From Hygrophila difformis (lineage: Eukaryota; Streptophyta; Magnoliopsida; Lamiales; Acanthaceae): a DNA stretch of 64,000 bases. The position numbers and the translations under genes were made by a program. Location: positions 50,874,802 to 50,938,801 of the forward strand of contig JAOANR010000011.1 of the NCBI GenBank assembly GCA_030278955.1, given 5' to 3'. This document shows positions 1-11,500 of the stretch, piece after piece. The notes below the pieces were generated by a model. That model saw only the letters and a program-made list of their open reading frames with translations. It searched no databases and was not told where the DNA came from. How positions within the stretch are numbered: position 1 is the first letter of the stretch; every line of letters starts with the position of its first letter.

Positions 1-1235
1 AATGGTTACAGCTTACAAGTAAATAAGGGTATATAACAATAAATTAAATGACAGATTTTTTTTTTAAAAATTTTGACAGCTTCGATTAGGGATTGAAAGT
101 TAGTTGGTTATTATTTAATTTGGATTGGGATTTATTGAATATATATATATATATATCAAATTGTTGAAAAATATTTTTAATAGATAAATAATAATGGTTC
201 GTTGAATTTGGACTACTAACATTTGGATGTCGATTTGATAGATGTGAACTTTCCTTCTTGTACATCATTTTTCATCTTGAATTTTCAAGTTATTTGATAT
301 TTGGAAATTTAAAAGTCTAGTTGTTGACTATGTCACAATTATTTAATCTATGAGTGTAATTGTTGAACCATCATTTGAACAGTTGGATTTATGCGTGTGT
401 ATAACCCTTGCAATAGTAGTTTTCATTTTAATTGGTTTTTCCCACTGAAGACCCCTAGAGTTTTGAGTACTTTTAAACAATAATAACATTGTTGGTATCC
501 ATGGAGCATGATTACCTCTGTACCCTTTGTGTAAATCCTGGCCTTTGATTTTATGAATGGAGGGTGTAATTTAAATTCAGTGCTGCTGAAGCAATTTTCA
601 GCAACCAATGCGAACTGTCTTTATATGATGGAACTCCCAAGGGGCTTGATTGATTTCCTCCACTTTTTAATAGTTACAGTATTCTTTCCTTCTTTCCCTT
701 CCAAATTCACATAATGAATTTGCTTGATTTTAATGTGTTTAAATTCGTAACAATGTAGTTTTTATATATAACTTAAATATATTACTCCTTAGAAATACTT
801 GTAAAAAATAATGGAACTCTATTATATCGTTTATATATAGTTGCATGTATTTTTATGATTGTGAAAATAATCAGATGTTAAATCCCATAGGTGGTTTACA
901 TACATCATGATATGTGCCCTTAATTATTTCAATTAAGCTTTAGATCTTAATATATAATTTAAGAAGCTACGCTTACATTTCATTGTTAACTGTGCTCATG
1001 AGATTGTCCAGCATTCTTGTCATATCGTTTTAATTGTTTACTTTTCTCAATTCAGTCAGACTGGTTGTCAAATTGTAGCTTACCCTAGTTTATTCATTGT
1101 GTTTACCTGACCATCTCTGTGGTGATATCATCTTTCATTTTGATGTTTATATAATTGTTGCTGCACACACAGACATGTATAAACAGATTTGATAACTTTA
1201 AAAAAATTGTGGGGCGGGGGATGGGTGGTATTTCA
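1..1235. other. Intronic/unassigned AT-rich sequence
   Basis: No exon can be defended here. A short stretch near 576-650 follows a possible AG acceptor but runs into a stop with no donor. The stretch most likely includes the last intron(s) of the gene whose terminal exon follows at 1236. Confidence 0.4.
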
Positions 1236-1467
1236 GTTGCAGACACTTCCAGCTGATTATCTGAAAGAAGGTGAAGTTGAATCTTTAGTGCCAAAATGGC
1301 TGAAGGCTCTGGATGATGCAGCTTCAGATTATCTTGAGAGCAAGCGGCAGTGTGGGGAAACCCTGAATCCTGAGCATGCATATATGCAAGGGAAAGGAGG
1401 ACGGCTTCTGAAACGTTTATTTAGAGATTTTGCGGACAACCATCATAATATCTTACAGTTGACTTGA
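1236..1467 (+). CDS. Terminal exon of a plant gene, possibly importin/transportin-like
   Basis: An open frame runs from a TTTCAG acceptor to a TGA at 1465-1467 and encodes about 76 residues. The piece is acidic then basic. It contains [18 protein letters not shown], a [14 protein letters not shown] segment and a basic tail with [16 protein letters not shown]. This looks like the C-terminal end of a larger helical-repeat protein. I tentatively associate it with the importin-13/transportin-3-like (MOS14-type) family because of the general shape of the tail, not because of a diagnostic motif. The exact splice site could be TTTCAG or the TTGCAG six bases later, in the same phase. Upstream exons lie outside the window or were not recognised. 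A 3' UTR of unknown length follows. Confidence 0.45.
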
Positions 1468-1914
1468 TTAGTAGATTTCATATACAAATCACTAATTATT
1501 TTTTTTCGACTAGCCTATGATTGAAGAGGTCTGTATAATCTATACTAGATGGGTGCTGCATGATGTCACAACACACTACTGCTAGAACTGTGCTACCTGT
1601 ATATACGATTTTTTTTCCTGGTATTATTGACCGCTTGTAAGTTCGCAAAATTTAGTCGCTGGAGAATTCAGAAGTTCTTAATTGATTCTAAAGTGGGGTG
1701 GCAACGAGAAATCAGCTATTCAATGTGCTGGAATTTGCAGCTGACGCAGCAAAATACATTATAAATAATTATAAATCGTACATGCATATGTATATGAAGG
1801 ATTCAAATCACCTGTACCGAAATTGTATTTTTCCTTTGTCCTATAAATTATAATAAATCATTTTAACCATGTGTTGCTACTTTAGACACTGGACTACTGC
1901 TCTATATATCTTAC

Positions 1915-2523
1915 TAGGGTGAGCACGGTTTGGTTATCCGACTTTTTCAGGTATTTGTATTTGTATTGAACCGGACAAATACTTAGATGAAGTATTTGTA
2001 TTTGTATTTGTAACCGGGGGTTCGGTTACGATTCAATTCAGCGGTTAAGCGAATCGGTTCGAATATTTTGTCAAAGCCGTAAAATTTATAATCAAATTTT
2101 TATTTTTTAATTCTTAACCTTTGTAGGTTTTATTTTTGAGATTATTACAATATAATTAAAAAAATTCATATAACTATTGAATTTGGTGATTCCTAGTGTT
2201 ATCAAAATATATTACTATATTAAAAAAATCTTAGTGTAATGTTTACTTCAATAATAAGTATTCTTAAGGGCAAAAAATAATGAAAAAAATATGTAAAATA
2301 TATACAAGATATGAAGTATATTTTAAAAATAAATAAATATATTTGGTTCCGTTCGATTAATTGGGAAAAAAATTTAAAGTATTTGTATTTGTATTTGAAC
2401 CGGACAAATACTTAAATAAAGTATTTATATTTAAACCAGGGTCATCGGTTAATCGGGAATTCGGTTCGATTTCGATTCGATTTAGCGGTTCAATGAATCG
2501 GTTCGAAATTTTGGCCACCCCTA
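1915..2523. mobile_element. hAT-type MITE with 8-bp target duplication
   Basis: The ends are TAGGGTGAGCACGG on the left and, as reverse complement of the right end, TAGGGGTGGCC. The flanks are TATCTTAC (1907-1914) and TATCTTGC (2524-2531), an 8-bp target duplication with one mismatch, as expected for hAT. Inside, a GTATTTGTATTTG...ACCGGACAAATACTT block occurs twice in direct orientation, near 1950-2070 and 2380-2510. There is no coding capacity. Confidence 0.75.
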
Positions 2524-2531
2524 TATCTTGC

Positions 2532-3184
2532 AACTATGCGTGTTTTGCTTTTGAATAAAATCATTTTGATTTTGGAGCCAAGGCACAAACCAACTCTAAA
2601 TTTATTTTTATTTTTAAAAAAAATGAAAAAGAAATATCGATATTTAAGCATTAAGACTACATTTGGTTGCTTGTCCATCCAGAAAATGTTAATGTGTTTG
2701 TGATTTTGATGGAAATCATAGGATGATCGAGACATTCCTTCTTTCCTTCAAAGCCGCTGGTTTCTTATTTTCGATATTTTAGTTACCTACTTACCTTGAA
2801 ACTAAAAAGGAAAACGAAAGAAGTCATAGAGGAAGATAGATGACTACAAATGCTCCCTACCAATAAATCTAATACTCCCTACCAATCTATACTTATTCAA
2901 ACTTCATAATTTCTAAACTAATTCAATTCTAACATCTTCCCTTTAAATTTTGAAAATAAATAAATAAAAATAATTTGTTGGGGCACTTCTCTCCAAGTAA
3001 ACATTTTTGTTGGAGCACTTCTCTCCGATCAACATTAGAGAATTCCTTTCCAATATTCTTGGTGCACTTCTCACGTTTCATTGTTGATGCACTTCTTACT
3101 TCTCTCCAAAATCAGTTCTATGCACTTCTCACCTGTCAAGTGACTGAGAAGAGTAATTTTTCTTTTCCTAAATTTGCATGTTCA
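2532..3184. other. Unassigned sequence
   Basis: AT-rich DNA with no supported gene. A GCACTTCTC motif recurs several times between about 2980 and 3130, adjoining the decayed gag relic. Confidence 0.4.
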
Positions 3185-3545
3185 TCATTCTTGATTCTAC
3201 CATATTTTGTAAGTGGCCAAATCATTTGCACTTAAAACATTGGTTTTCTAGTGCCAACAATCTTTTTCTTCGTAAACTTATTACAATGACTACACTGAGG
3301 TTTTCCTTTTTCGTTCGAGCTCCGGGTCCATAGAGCGCTTCCAACATGCTCTATATTGTCTTGCCTCATAACTCTTTTCTGAATGATTCATTCCTTGCAT
3401 CTCAAATTCTCTTTTGAGATTTAAAATCTGCAACAGTTTTATTTGGGGATTACCCTCAAATTTCTCCTTAACCTTATCCCATGCTTCTTTTGGGATTTAT
3501 AAGCCATTATGCTTGTAAAAATGGCCTTGAATATAACTTTTATTC
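3185..3545 (-). pseudogene. Decayed Ty1/copia gag fragment
   Basis: Read on the minus strand, the sequence gives stretches typical of copia gag: a KEAWDKVKEKFEG segment, then NLKREFEMQGMNHSE (UBN2-type gag core). After frameshifts and stops come two zinc-knuckle-like pieces, CSHCNKF and CFKCK followed by FGH. Several stops and frame changes break it. No LTRs or target duplication are visible nearby, so this is a stranded relic. It is not closely related to the two large copia elements of this window. Confidence 0.6.
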
Positions 3546-5159
3546 TTCCGATTTCTTGATTGTGGCCAAGATAGGATTCAATGGAAGAGAAGTCGGGTCA
3601 ACATTTTTTCTTCAACTTTCCATATAAATCTAGTGCTTACAAATAAGATTTAATGTTAGTTGCCCAGGAAAAATAATTTGAAGACATGGTAATATTTTTT
3701 GAAAAAATAATTGAACCCAAAAGACTGTTAACATTGTTTGAAATGGAAAAAAGGTTAAATAAATCCATTTTCTTTTCTAAAAATTTAAATTAGTCATTTT
3801 TTTATTTTATTACCAAAACAACGGGCATAATGGTAATATTTCTTTGGTATATCTATTACTGAAATATATTATGCCCGTTGTTTTGCTGAAAATACCATTA
3901 TGCATCGCTGAAAATAGCATAGTCACATCGCTGAATTGGCCAGTGAATGATTATGTTTCTACAGACTCCAAATAAAGCTTCTAGCAGCGGTCATGAAGTG
4001 TAGAAGTTGTCATTCTGCAATTTACTATTAATAGTAGCTATGTGCCTATATTAAAGGCACTTTGGGCTCCAAGACAGGTCCCAATGACGTTGTCAGCGAA
4101 AAGTAGTACTATATACGAATCAAGTGGGGGAAAAGTAGTACTAATATTTTTTGACAATTATACCCTTAATTAATTATAGCCATTGGAAAAAATGAATGGT
4201 CATGATGCGCCGCAGTACTTACTGTGGCAGTACACTAACATATGCCTTGAGCAAATAATTTAATTTTAATTTTTGGAATGTTATGGATACAAGAAGCCTT
4301 GATTTTATTGAAAAATATTATTCAAAATTAAAAATATTAAAAATAGCATGAATTTTATTGTCCAGACGCTTCCTGCATCCATAACCTTTCAAAAAGTAAA
4401 ATTAAATTATTTACCTAAAAATTAAAATTAAATTATTTACTCAAACCTTACTACGTCCTAAGGTAGAAAACAAAGTAGGATTGCGTTGATTGTTGCTGAA
4501 GGAAACCAGAACCAATGAACCATCGGTTGCGGTCGGGTGGTTGGAGGGAGTCCGTACCCGGAGCTTGGAAGACCCGGTAACAAGGCAATCAAACCCAATG
4601 TATGTATGAGGTTTGGTGTTTAATTTATTTACGGAAGTATGTTGGATATTTATTTGATAAATGGACTAATAATAATAATAATAAAAATTTAAGGTTTTTG
4701 ACCTGAAATGAAATAATTTAAAAGGTTGGAGACCAATTAATATAAAAATGACTGATTTGAGCAGAGGACTAAATGGATCAAAACAAAAGTTTAGGACTGA
4801 ATTGGCAAAGATAAAAGAAAAAGGACTAATATTATGCCCACGTGTCAGGTTTGCCACATTAGCAACTAGGGCAGAATTAGTGAAAAATAGACTGATTTGG
4901 ACATAATTAGCATTTGTAGCGGACTGTTTTGATAATAAAATGAAAAAATGACTGATTTGAATTTTTGAAATGAAAATGAACGTATTTAACATTTTTCCCT
5001 TGTTGGAAATTGAAAAGACCAACCGAAAAAGATAGGTGAAGACAAGGCTTTATTGGTGAAATGAAAGACCACTCTAAAAATCTAGACTTAATCAAACTTC
5101 ATAATTTCTATATTAAATTGCTCTTTTAGATTGGATGTTAGGAATATATAGGAGTATAT
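3546..5159. other. Intergenic DNA with one perfect inverted repeat
   Basis: No gene is supported. The notable structure is a perfect 17-bp inverted repeat (3815-3831 and 3868-3884). The part from about 4640 to 5060 has the look of an old dispersed repeat, but no ends were identified. Confidence 0.4.
3815..3884. repeat. Perfect 17-bp inverted repeat, 36-bp spacer
   Basis: AAAACAACGGGCATAAT at 3815-3831 is exactly complementary in reverse to 3868-3884, so the strand can fold into a hairpin. It could be the core of a small foldback MITE, but no target duplication was found. Confidence 0.7.
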
Positions 5160-5161
5160 TA

Positions 5162-5386
5162 CTCCCTTCGTCCCATTTAACTTGTCTTGTTTGACTTCTG
5201 CACACAATCCAATGCATTTTTCTAATGGTTAATATTTCAAAATATGTAAAACGAAAAATTATGTAAAATATATATTATAAAACTACGTGATTGTACGATT
5301 CTAACAAGACCCAACTCGACTACTTTTTTCCAAATATATACTTGCAGTAAAATTGAGTCAAAGCTGATGATCATTGTCAAAAAATC
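5162..5386. mobile_element. Stowaway MITE, left part (split by retrotransposon)
   Basis: It starts CTCCCTTCGTCCC after a TA dinucleotide (5160-5161), the Stowaway (Tc1/mariner) signature. Its other end lies 9 kb away at 14332-14362, because the Sirevirus-like element inserted into it. Without the insertion the MITE would be about 256 bp, close to its relatives at 18309, 32393 and 56512, with which it shares internal sequence. Confidence 0.8.
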
Positions 5387-6215
5387 TGTTGGTCCCAGTT
5401 AACTATCTTGAACTTATGAGCGCGTTGTTGGCTGGTGATCTGAACTACGCGAGAACAGAGTATATGTGTGTGTGCAGAGTGATAAGCGGAAAAACGTAAA
5501 ACAGAACACAAGATTTGGTAACCTAGTTCGATCCAAGCGTATCTACGTCTCGGGGATGCCAATCCAGGTTCTATTACTAACACTCAAAAGATTCTAAACC
5601 TAACAAGACTTAAAAACAATCAAAAGACAGACTCTGTTACCGAGACGACAATTCCGGTAGAACAATCGTAGTCTGGACTCCCCCACAACTTCGATCGCTG
5701 GACAACCCGTCCAATCTGATTTTTTGATCGCTAAATCCTTCAGATTCCAGAACCTTGGTGTAGAAGACACACTGAATTGCTCATTCAGATCTTTCAGAGG
5801 TTCCTCGCAAGGTGCAACCTCCTAAACTTGATTGATGAAGATTTTCTCCAATTCGGCGATGCCAATTGAAGCAGAATGAAGCGCGATCTCAATGATTGAT
5901 TACAGATTCATATTCGGTGAAGAACAAATCATCAAGACTCTAAATTCTCTCAAAAAGAACTTTATGAAATCTTGGAGAGAAAACAAACTAACTCAAGAGT
6001 AAAAATCGCACAATGAAAATTACAACTCAACTAACTTACACAATCGATCTAAAGACTAACTATATATCAAAATGTAAAACAAAGACCAATTGAACAACTG
6101 GGCGGGCTGAGAACAAAAACTGCCAAAGAGCAGTTATCGAGAAGCAGTTACAACAAAACCAGAACTGCTTTCAGGACAAGAACATCTGCACAAGAGTTTT
6201 GTTAATATAACAACA
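5387..6215 (-). repeat. LTR (3' LTR of the minus-strand element)
   Basis: On minus it begins TGTTGTTATA and ends CCAACA, giving the TG...CA boundaries. It is preceded on minus by a purine-rich tract. It is nearly identical to 13496-14326. Confidence 0.95.
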
Positions 6216-6762
6216 ATCTTCCCCACTCTTGTGGAGATGATAATTCCATCACCTAAGGGTGTTGAAACTATCTAAGTCCAAAGAGTACAAGAGATTAAGT
6301 TAACAGAGAAAACCAATACAAAACATGATCAATAAGTAGGATGTCACAGAGTAGTCTAAACATTTTACAAACAACATCCATGAAAGCATTCAGAAAAGAT
6401 CAATCAGTGCAGAGCATAAAGATGGTTCAGCAGAAATCCAGATTACCTAACTATTACAGACCCGCAAAACTTAAAAAGTTAACCAGCAATCCAAAAACCA
6501 CAAAATAACATCCAAAACAAAGTCCAAACATCCACAAATAAGAGTCATCAGAAAAAGTTTACCAAATGTACCACAATGTACCACCAGAATACCAAGTTAG
6601 CCAACACCAACACCTACCATATCTCCCCCATGATGGAATATCACTCATCATCATTAGGATCAAGGTCCTCATCGCTAGCCTGCATGTTAGAGGTATCAAA
6701 AGTATAGGGAAGAGAAGAAATAATTTTCAAATTCTCCCTTTTGATAAGCATGGCTCTTGACT
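6216..6762 (-). other. 3' non-coding region and polypurine tract of the retrotransposon
   Basis: Between the ORF3 stop and the 3' LTR lie about 550 bp without coding signal. Immediately before the LTR, the minus strand reads AAGAGTGGGGAAGA, a polypurine tract suitable for plus-strand priming. Confidence 0.75.
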
Positions 6763-8223
6763 CTATGCAATTAGACGCTCATTTTGACGAAGAAGTCGAC
6801 TCTTAAAAGAGTTCACCAGAGCAGGACCGGACAGGGGAGCACGCTTGAAATCATTATCCATGTTCAAAAGGTTCGGTGGAGGGTTGTAAACCTTCAAAGT
6901 GACCATTTTGCTGTCCTTAATTTTGACTCCAATCGAAAAAAGAAAATCCGTGATCAATGCCGGATAGGGAAGCTTAGCTCCAGTTTTAATGCGACCATTG
7001 GAGTACCTTAACATTTCTTTCAAAAGGAAATAGCCAAAATTCATTAGTCCCATATGACGATGAATACAGAGAAGAAGTTTACCCATATTGGAACTAATCT
7101 GGGACTGATTCTTCGTTGGAAGAACATTGGAGCTGCAAAATTGGTATAAGCAGTAGTACTTCAAAGTGAGGCTAACAACACTGAACTTACTTCGTCCAAA
7201 CCCCTTAACCTTCTCATTTGAGATTTCAAGTGCCACAGTGTGAATATCCTCAGGCATAAGTTCCAAGCCATCGCTTAGATCGTCGTTCAGAGGTAGCTTT
7301 AACAACGCACATAAAACAGATGGGGTCAGATCATGAAATTTGCCGCGTATATAAATCTTACCAAACCAGGCTGAGTTAGGGTTAAGAATTTCCGGATGGA
7401 GGTTGGCATAAAACTCCCGAACATGTGAGGGCGAATACTGAGTAAGGCCTTGTGCCCAATGAAGTAAGTGCCTCTCATCTAAGTAGTCCGAGAAGCCAAG
7501 AGAGGTGTAATGCGTATGCTTGAACACTTCCTCCGGTTTGAAATCCCTCTCCTTGAGCACCTCATGAGAAAAATTTCGCATATCCTCTGTAAAATACTTC
7601 TTGCTGTAGGCCTTCTCCGCATCCAACACAATTGGGGCTTTTCGCGGTTTCTTTGCTGCTGAAGCCACAGGAGTTGATTGAACAGGGGGTTGAGGAGTAG
7701 GAGCCTTCCTTTTTCAAGCAGATCTCCTTTGTGGTTGAGAAGTTTGTGAGGATGCTCGGCGTCTGCGTCCCTGGTGCGATTCAACAATGTTGTCCATCTC
7801 TTCTTGAGTGAGGTCATGGATTCCGTGGTGTGCATAAGGAGACAGCGGTGGATCACCGTGCTCGGCATTTAGTTCCTGAACAATCTCGTCCACGGCCGCC
7901 GGATCAACTGTGGGTTGAGGAGGTGGAGAATCGACAGTGATAGGCTCGGTTGGAGGTACTGTTTTGGGTGGATTGACGTGAACAACTCCATCGGTTGAAA
8001 GAACAAATGTAGGAGGAGGATGAGATGTCGAAGCATTAGGGTTTGAGGAATTTTGGGGAAAAGGAGTTCCCTATTGCGCAGAAGTTAAAATGTCCGCCAC
8101 CATTCGTTGAATGGCTTCAGGATTCAGACGAATGGGTTGTGGAGACAGAGTTGGAGCAGTTGGTGGAGGAGTATTTGAGTCGGTAGTGGAGGTGGAGTCG
8201 TCGAGGTCAGTGATGATCGCCAT
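6763..8223 (-). pseudogene. Third ORF of the Sirevirus-like element (env-position, putative plant transposon protein domain)
   Basis: A single reading frame of 486 codons runs from an ATG at 8223-8221 to a TAG at 6765-6763. It is interrupted by two in-frame stops, TAG at 8073-8071 and TGA at 7716-7714. The start context AACAATGGC is a good plant initiation context. The first ~185 residues are rich in Pro, Thr and Ser with a basic RRRR patch. The C-terminal ~300 residues contain VREFYANLHPEI and YIRGKFHDLTPSVLCALLKL, which resemble the domain annotated in plants as 'putative plant transposon protein'. It occupies the position of the env-like gene of Sireviruses, but I see no clear signal peptide or membrane anchor, so 'envelope' is not supported. 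It has the same strand and phase style as gag-pol and lies 333 bp beyond the ancestral pol stop. Confidence 0.7.
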
Positions 8224-8556
8224 TGTTGTCCCCCTTTTTAGAGACTCACAACTTTGCTACGAGCAGAAAACTAAGAAGAGAAAAAGTTAGAAGGAAGCGT
8301 ATGGAAAAAATAAGGAAAGAAGTGACCTTTAATGGAGGAGAGGATTGCCGGAAACCGAAGAGGCGGAGGACAGTTTTCGTAAAACGTGGGCGACGTGACC
8401 AGTCTGCAGCAGTTGCAGAGCCGACGTGACGTCATCCAGACTGCCGCGCGTGATGATGGTGTTCCGGATAAGGCTTCTCCATTTTGGGCCTTTATTGTTT
8501 GGGCGTGCAAAGGTAAGTTTTAACATTGCAAAAATTAGGCCCAATTATTAAGTAAT
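8224..8556 (-). other. Spacer between pol and ORF3
   Basis: A non-coding spacer with pyrimidine-rich stretches on the minus strand just before the ORF3 start. It resembles a leader. A promoter or splice acceptor here could express ORF3 separately, but none is demonstrated. Confidence 0.5.
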
Positions 8557-11500
8557 TTAATTATGATACGAGAGGCCCAAGGTAGTCCTTAAGCCTTCGA
8601 ATTTTTCTCCGTCCAGTGCTTTTGTCAGAATGTCTGCTCGTTGCTCCAACGTCCCAATATGTTCTATCCTGCAAATATTATCCTCCACAAGATCTCATAT
8701 AAAATGATAACGAATATCTATATGCTTGCTCCTATTATGTAAAACAGGATTTTTGGAGATATTTATTGCACTAGTATTATCACAGAAAACTAAAAAATCA
8801 TTCTTAATGATACCGTAGTCCTGAAGTAGTTGTTTCATCCAAAGCAATTGAGAGCAGCAGCATGTGGCAGCAATGTACTCTGCTTCGGCTGTGGATAGAG
8901 CTACGATATTTTGTTTTCTCGAATACCAGCTTACTAAGTTGTTCCCCAAATAAAAACATCCTCCAGTAGTAGATTTTCTGTCATCACAGCTACCTGCCCA
9001 ATCTGAATCGGTATACCCAACTAGATCAAGAGATGATCTTTTAGAAAACCAAATCCCAATATTTAAAGAACCCTTTATGTATTTCATAATCCTTCGTACT
9101 GCCTTCATGTGAGACTCTTTAGGATCCGATTGAAATCTAGCACATACTCCCACACTACATGAAATGTCTGGCCTAGAAGCAGTAAGATAAAGTAAACTTC
9201 CAATAATGCTTCTATAAACCTTTTGATCTACTGACTTCCCAGCTTCATCCTTGGTCAGCTTCTCCTGTTGTCCTAAGGGCATCCTGATTACCTTGCAACT
9301 ATCCATGTCAAATTTCTTTAACATATTCTTTGCATACTTTTCCTGACTTAGGAATATACCATCAGCTTCTTGTGTAACTTGAAGTCCTAAAAAGTAATGC
9401 TGCTCACCCATCATAGACATCTCAAATTCTGATTTCATCGAATGTACAAACTCATTTCTGAGTTTGGTTGATGTCGATCCAAAAACAATGTCGTCGACAT
9501 ATACCTGAGCAACAGTTAAGTGGTCGTCCTGACGCTTGACAAACAACGTCTTATCAGCGTTTCCTCTCTTAAATCCACTGGCAACAAGATACTTTGATAA
9601 TCTTACATACCAGGCTCGAGGTGCCTGCTTTAATCCATATAGTGCACCTTTGACACGATACACATGATTTGGATGCATCGGATCTTCAAATCCACTAGGT
9701 TGGGCAACGTAAATTTCTTCATTGATCTTCCCATTTAGGAAGGCTTTCTTTATATCCATCTGGTACAGCTTAATATTCAATGAACAAGCAATAGCTAAAA
9801 GAATCCTTACCGCCTCCATGCGTGCAGCAGCGCGCGAATGTCTCACCGTAGTCGAGACCCTCAATTTGAGTATATCCTTGTGCAACTAGTCGTGCTTTAT
9901 TCCTGACTATATTGCCTTTTTCATCAGTTTTTTTTCGATACACCCACTTAGTGCCGATCACATGGACATTTGGAGGTGGTTCTGTCAGCTCCCAAACGTC
10001 ATTTCTTTCAAATTGAAGTAGTTCGTCTTGCATGGCAGCGATCCAGTATTCGTCCTTCAGAGCTTCTATTGTGTTCTTAGGCTCTATCTTTGATACAAAA
10101 CAATTGAAACCAGCTAGTTCCTTAAAATCTATAGTTTTATGTCTAGTCTGCCTCTGTGCCGTAGGATCACCAATGATGTCATCAGTAGAATGATGCTTAT
10201 GAACTCTCGGTCCTCTTCTATTGCTTTGAACTTCTTCTACATGTTGTTCCTCAGAATCCTGTTCCACTGTAGTCTCAACTTCGGCTTGACTATCCGGTTC
10301 CTTATCTTGTTGTTCAGGGATGACCTGTTCATTCTCAACAATAGGCTCATGATTTTGTTGGGGTAGATGATCATCATCATCAGTCCTGTTGTCTATAAGA
10401 TCAAAATCCTCAAAAACAACATTAGTAGTTTCAATCATCTTCTTAGCATTTAGGAGATATACACGATAAGCTTTTGAAGTATTTGAGTAACCAATAAAAT
10501 AACCATCATCAGATCTAGAATCAAACTTCTTTAAATTTTCTCTATCTCTAAGAACATGACATTTACAACCAAATATGTGAAAATACTTTACCATAGGCGT
10601 GTTACCTTTCCACAACTGATAAGGAGTAGTGTTCGTATATGGTCGCAGCAACACACGGTTTGCAATATGATTGGCTGTGTTAACAGCTTCAGCCCAAAAC
10701 ATCTTACTCATCGAACTTGCATGTAGTAAGGATCTTGCCATCTCTTGTAGAGTTCTATTCTTTCGTTCAGCCACTCCGTTTTGTTGAGGAGTTTTAGGGG
10801 CAGAATACTCATGTGCAATCCCATGCTCATCACAGAAACGGTCGAACGATTGATTTTCGAACTCCTTACCATGGTCAGTTCGAATTCGAGTAATCTTTCT
10901 TTGCTTTTCATTCATCAGACGTAAACTCAAGGCCTCAAAATATTCAAATGATTCATCTTTTGACCTAAGAAAATAAACCCAAGTAAAGCGAGAATAGTCA
11001 TCTACACAAACTAAAATGTACCTTTTACCATTTAGACTTTCGACTTCGGTAGGTCCCATAAGGTCCATGTGTATTAAGTCAAGGCAATCCTTTGTGGTAA
11101 TTTGATCAACCTGTTTGTGCATAGAACGAGTCTGCTTTCCTTTGGCACAATCTTTGCAAATAGTTTGGTCGTTTCTGGGTAGCTTCGGTAACCCTCGAAC
11201 TGCACTTGAGTTGCTTAGCTTGTGCAAAGATTTGTAATTTAGGTGTCCAAGACGTTTGTGCCACAAGTTTGTCTGATCAGTATTGGTAAGCAAAGCCTGT
11301 GAGGTGTCATCAGTTAAGATATAACAATTATTCTTCGAACGACCTCCTTTCATAATGCTTTCATCTTGGTCATCAAAAACTTTACATGAGTGTTTGGTAA
11401 ATAGGACCTGTAAATCTTCATCACAAAGTTGACTAATAGAGATAAGATTAGTTGTTAGTCCTTTAACATAGTAAACCGTGAGAGTTTAGAAAGTATCCCA

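Noticed and set aside
10139..10366. Open frames on + opposite the retrotransposon gag-pol
   Set aside because: Antisense shadows of the minus-strand gag-pol, without features of their own.
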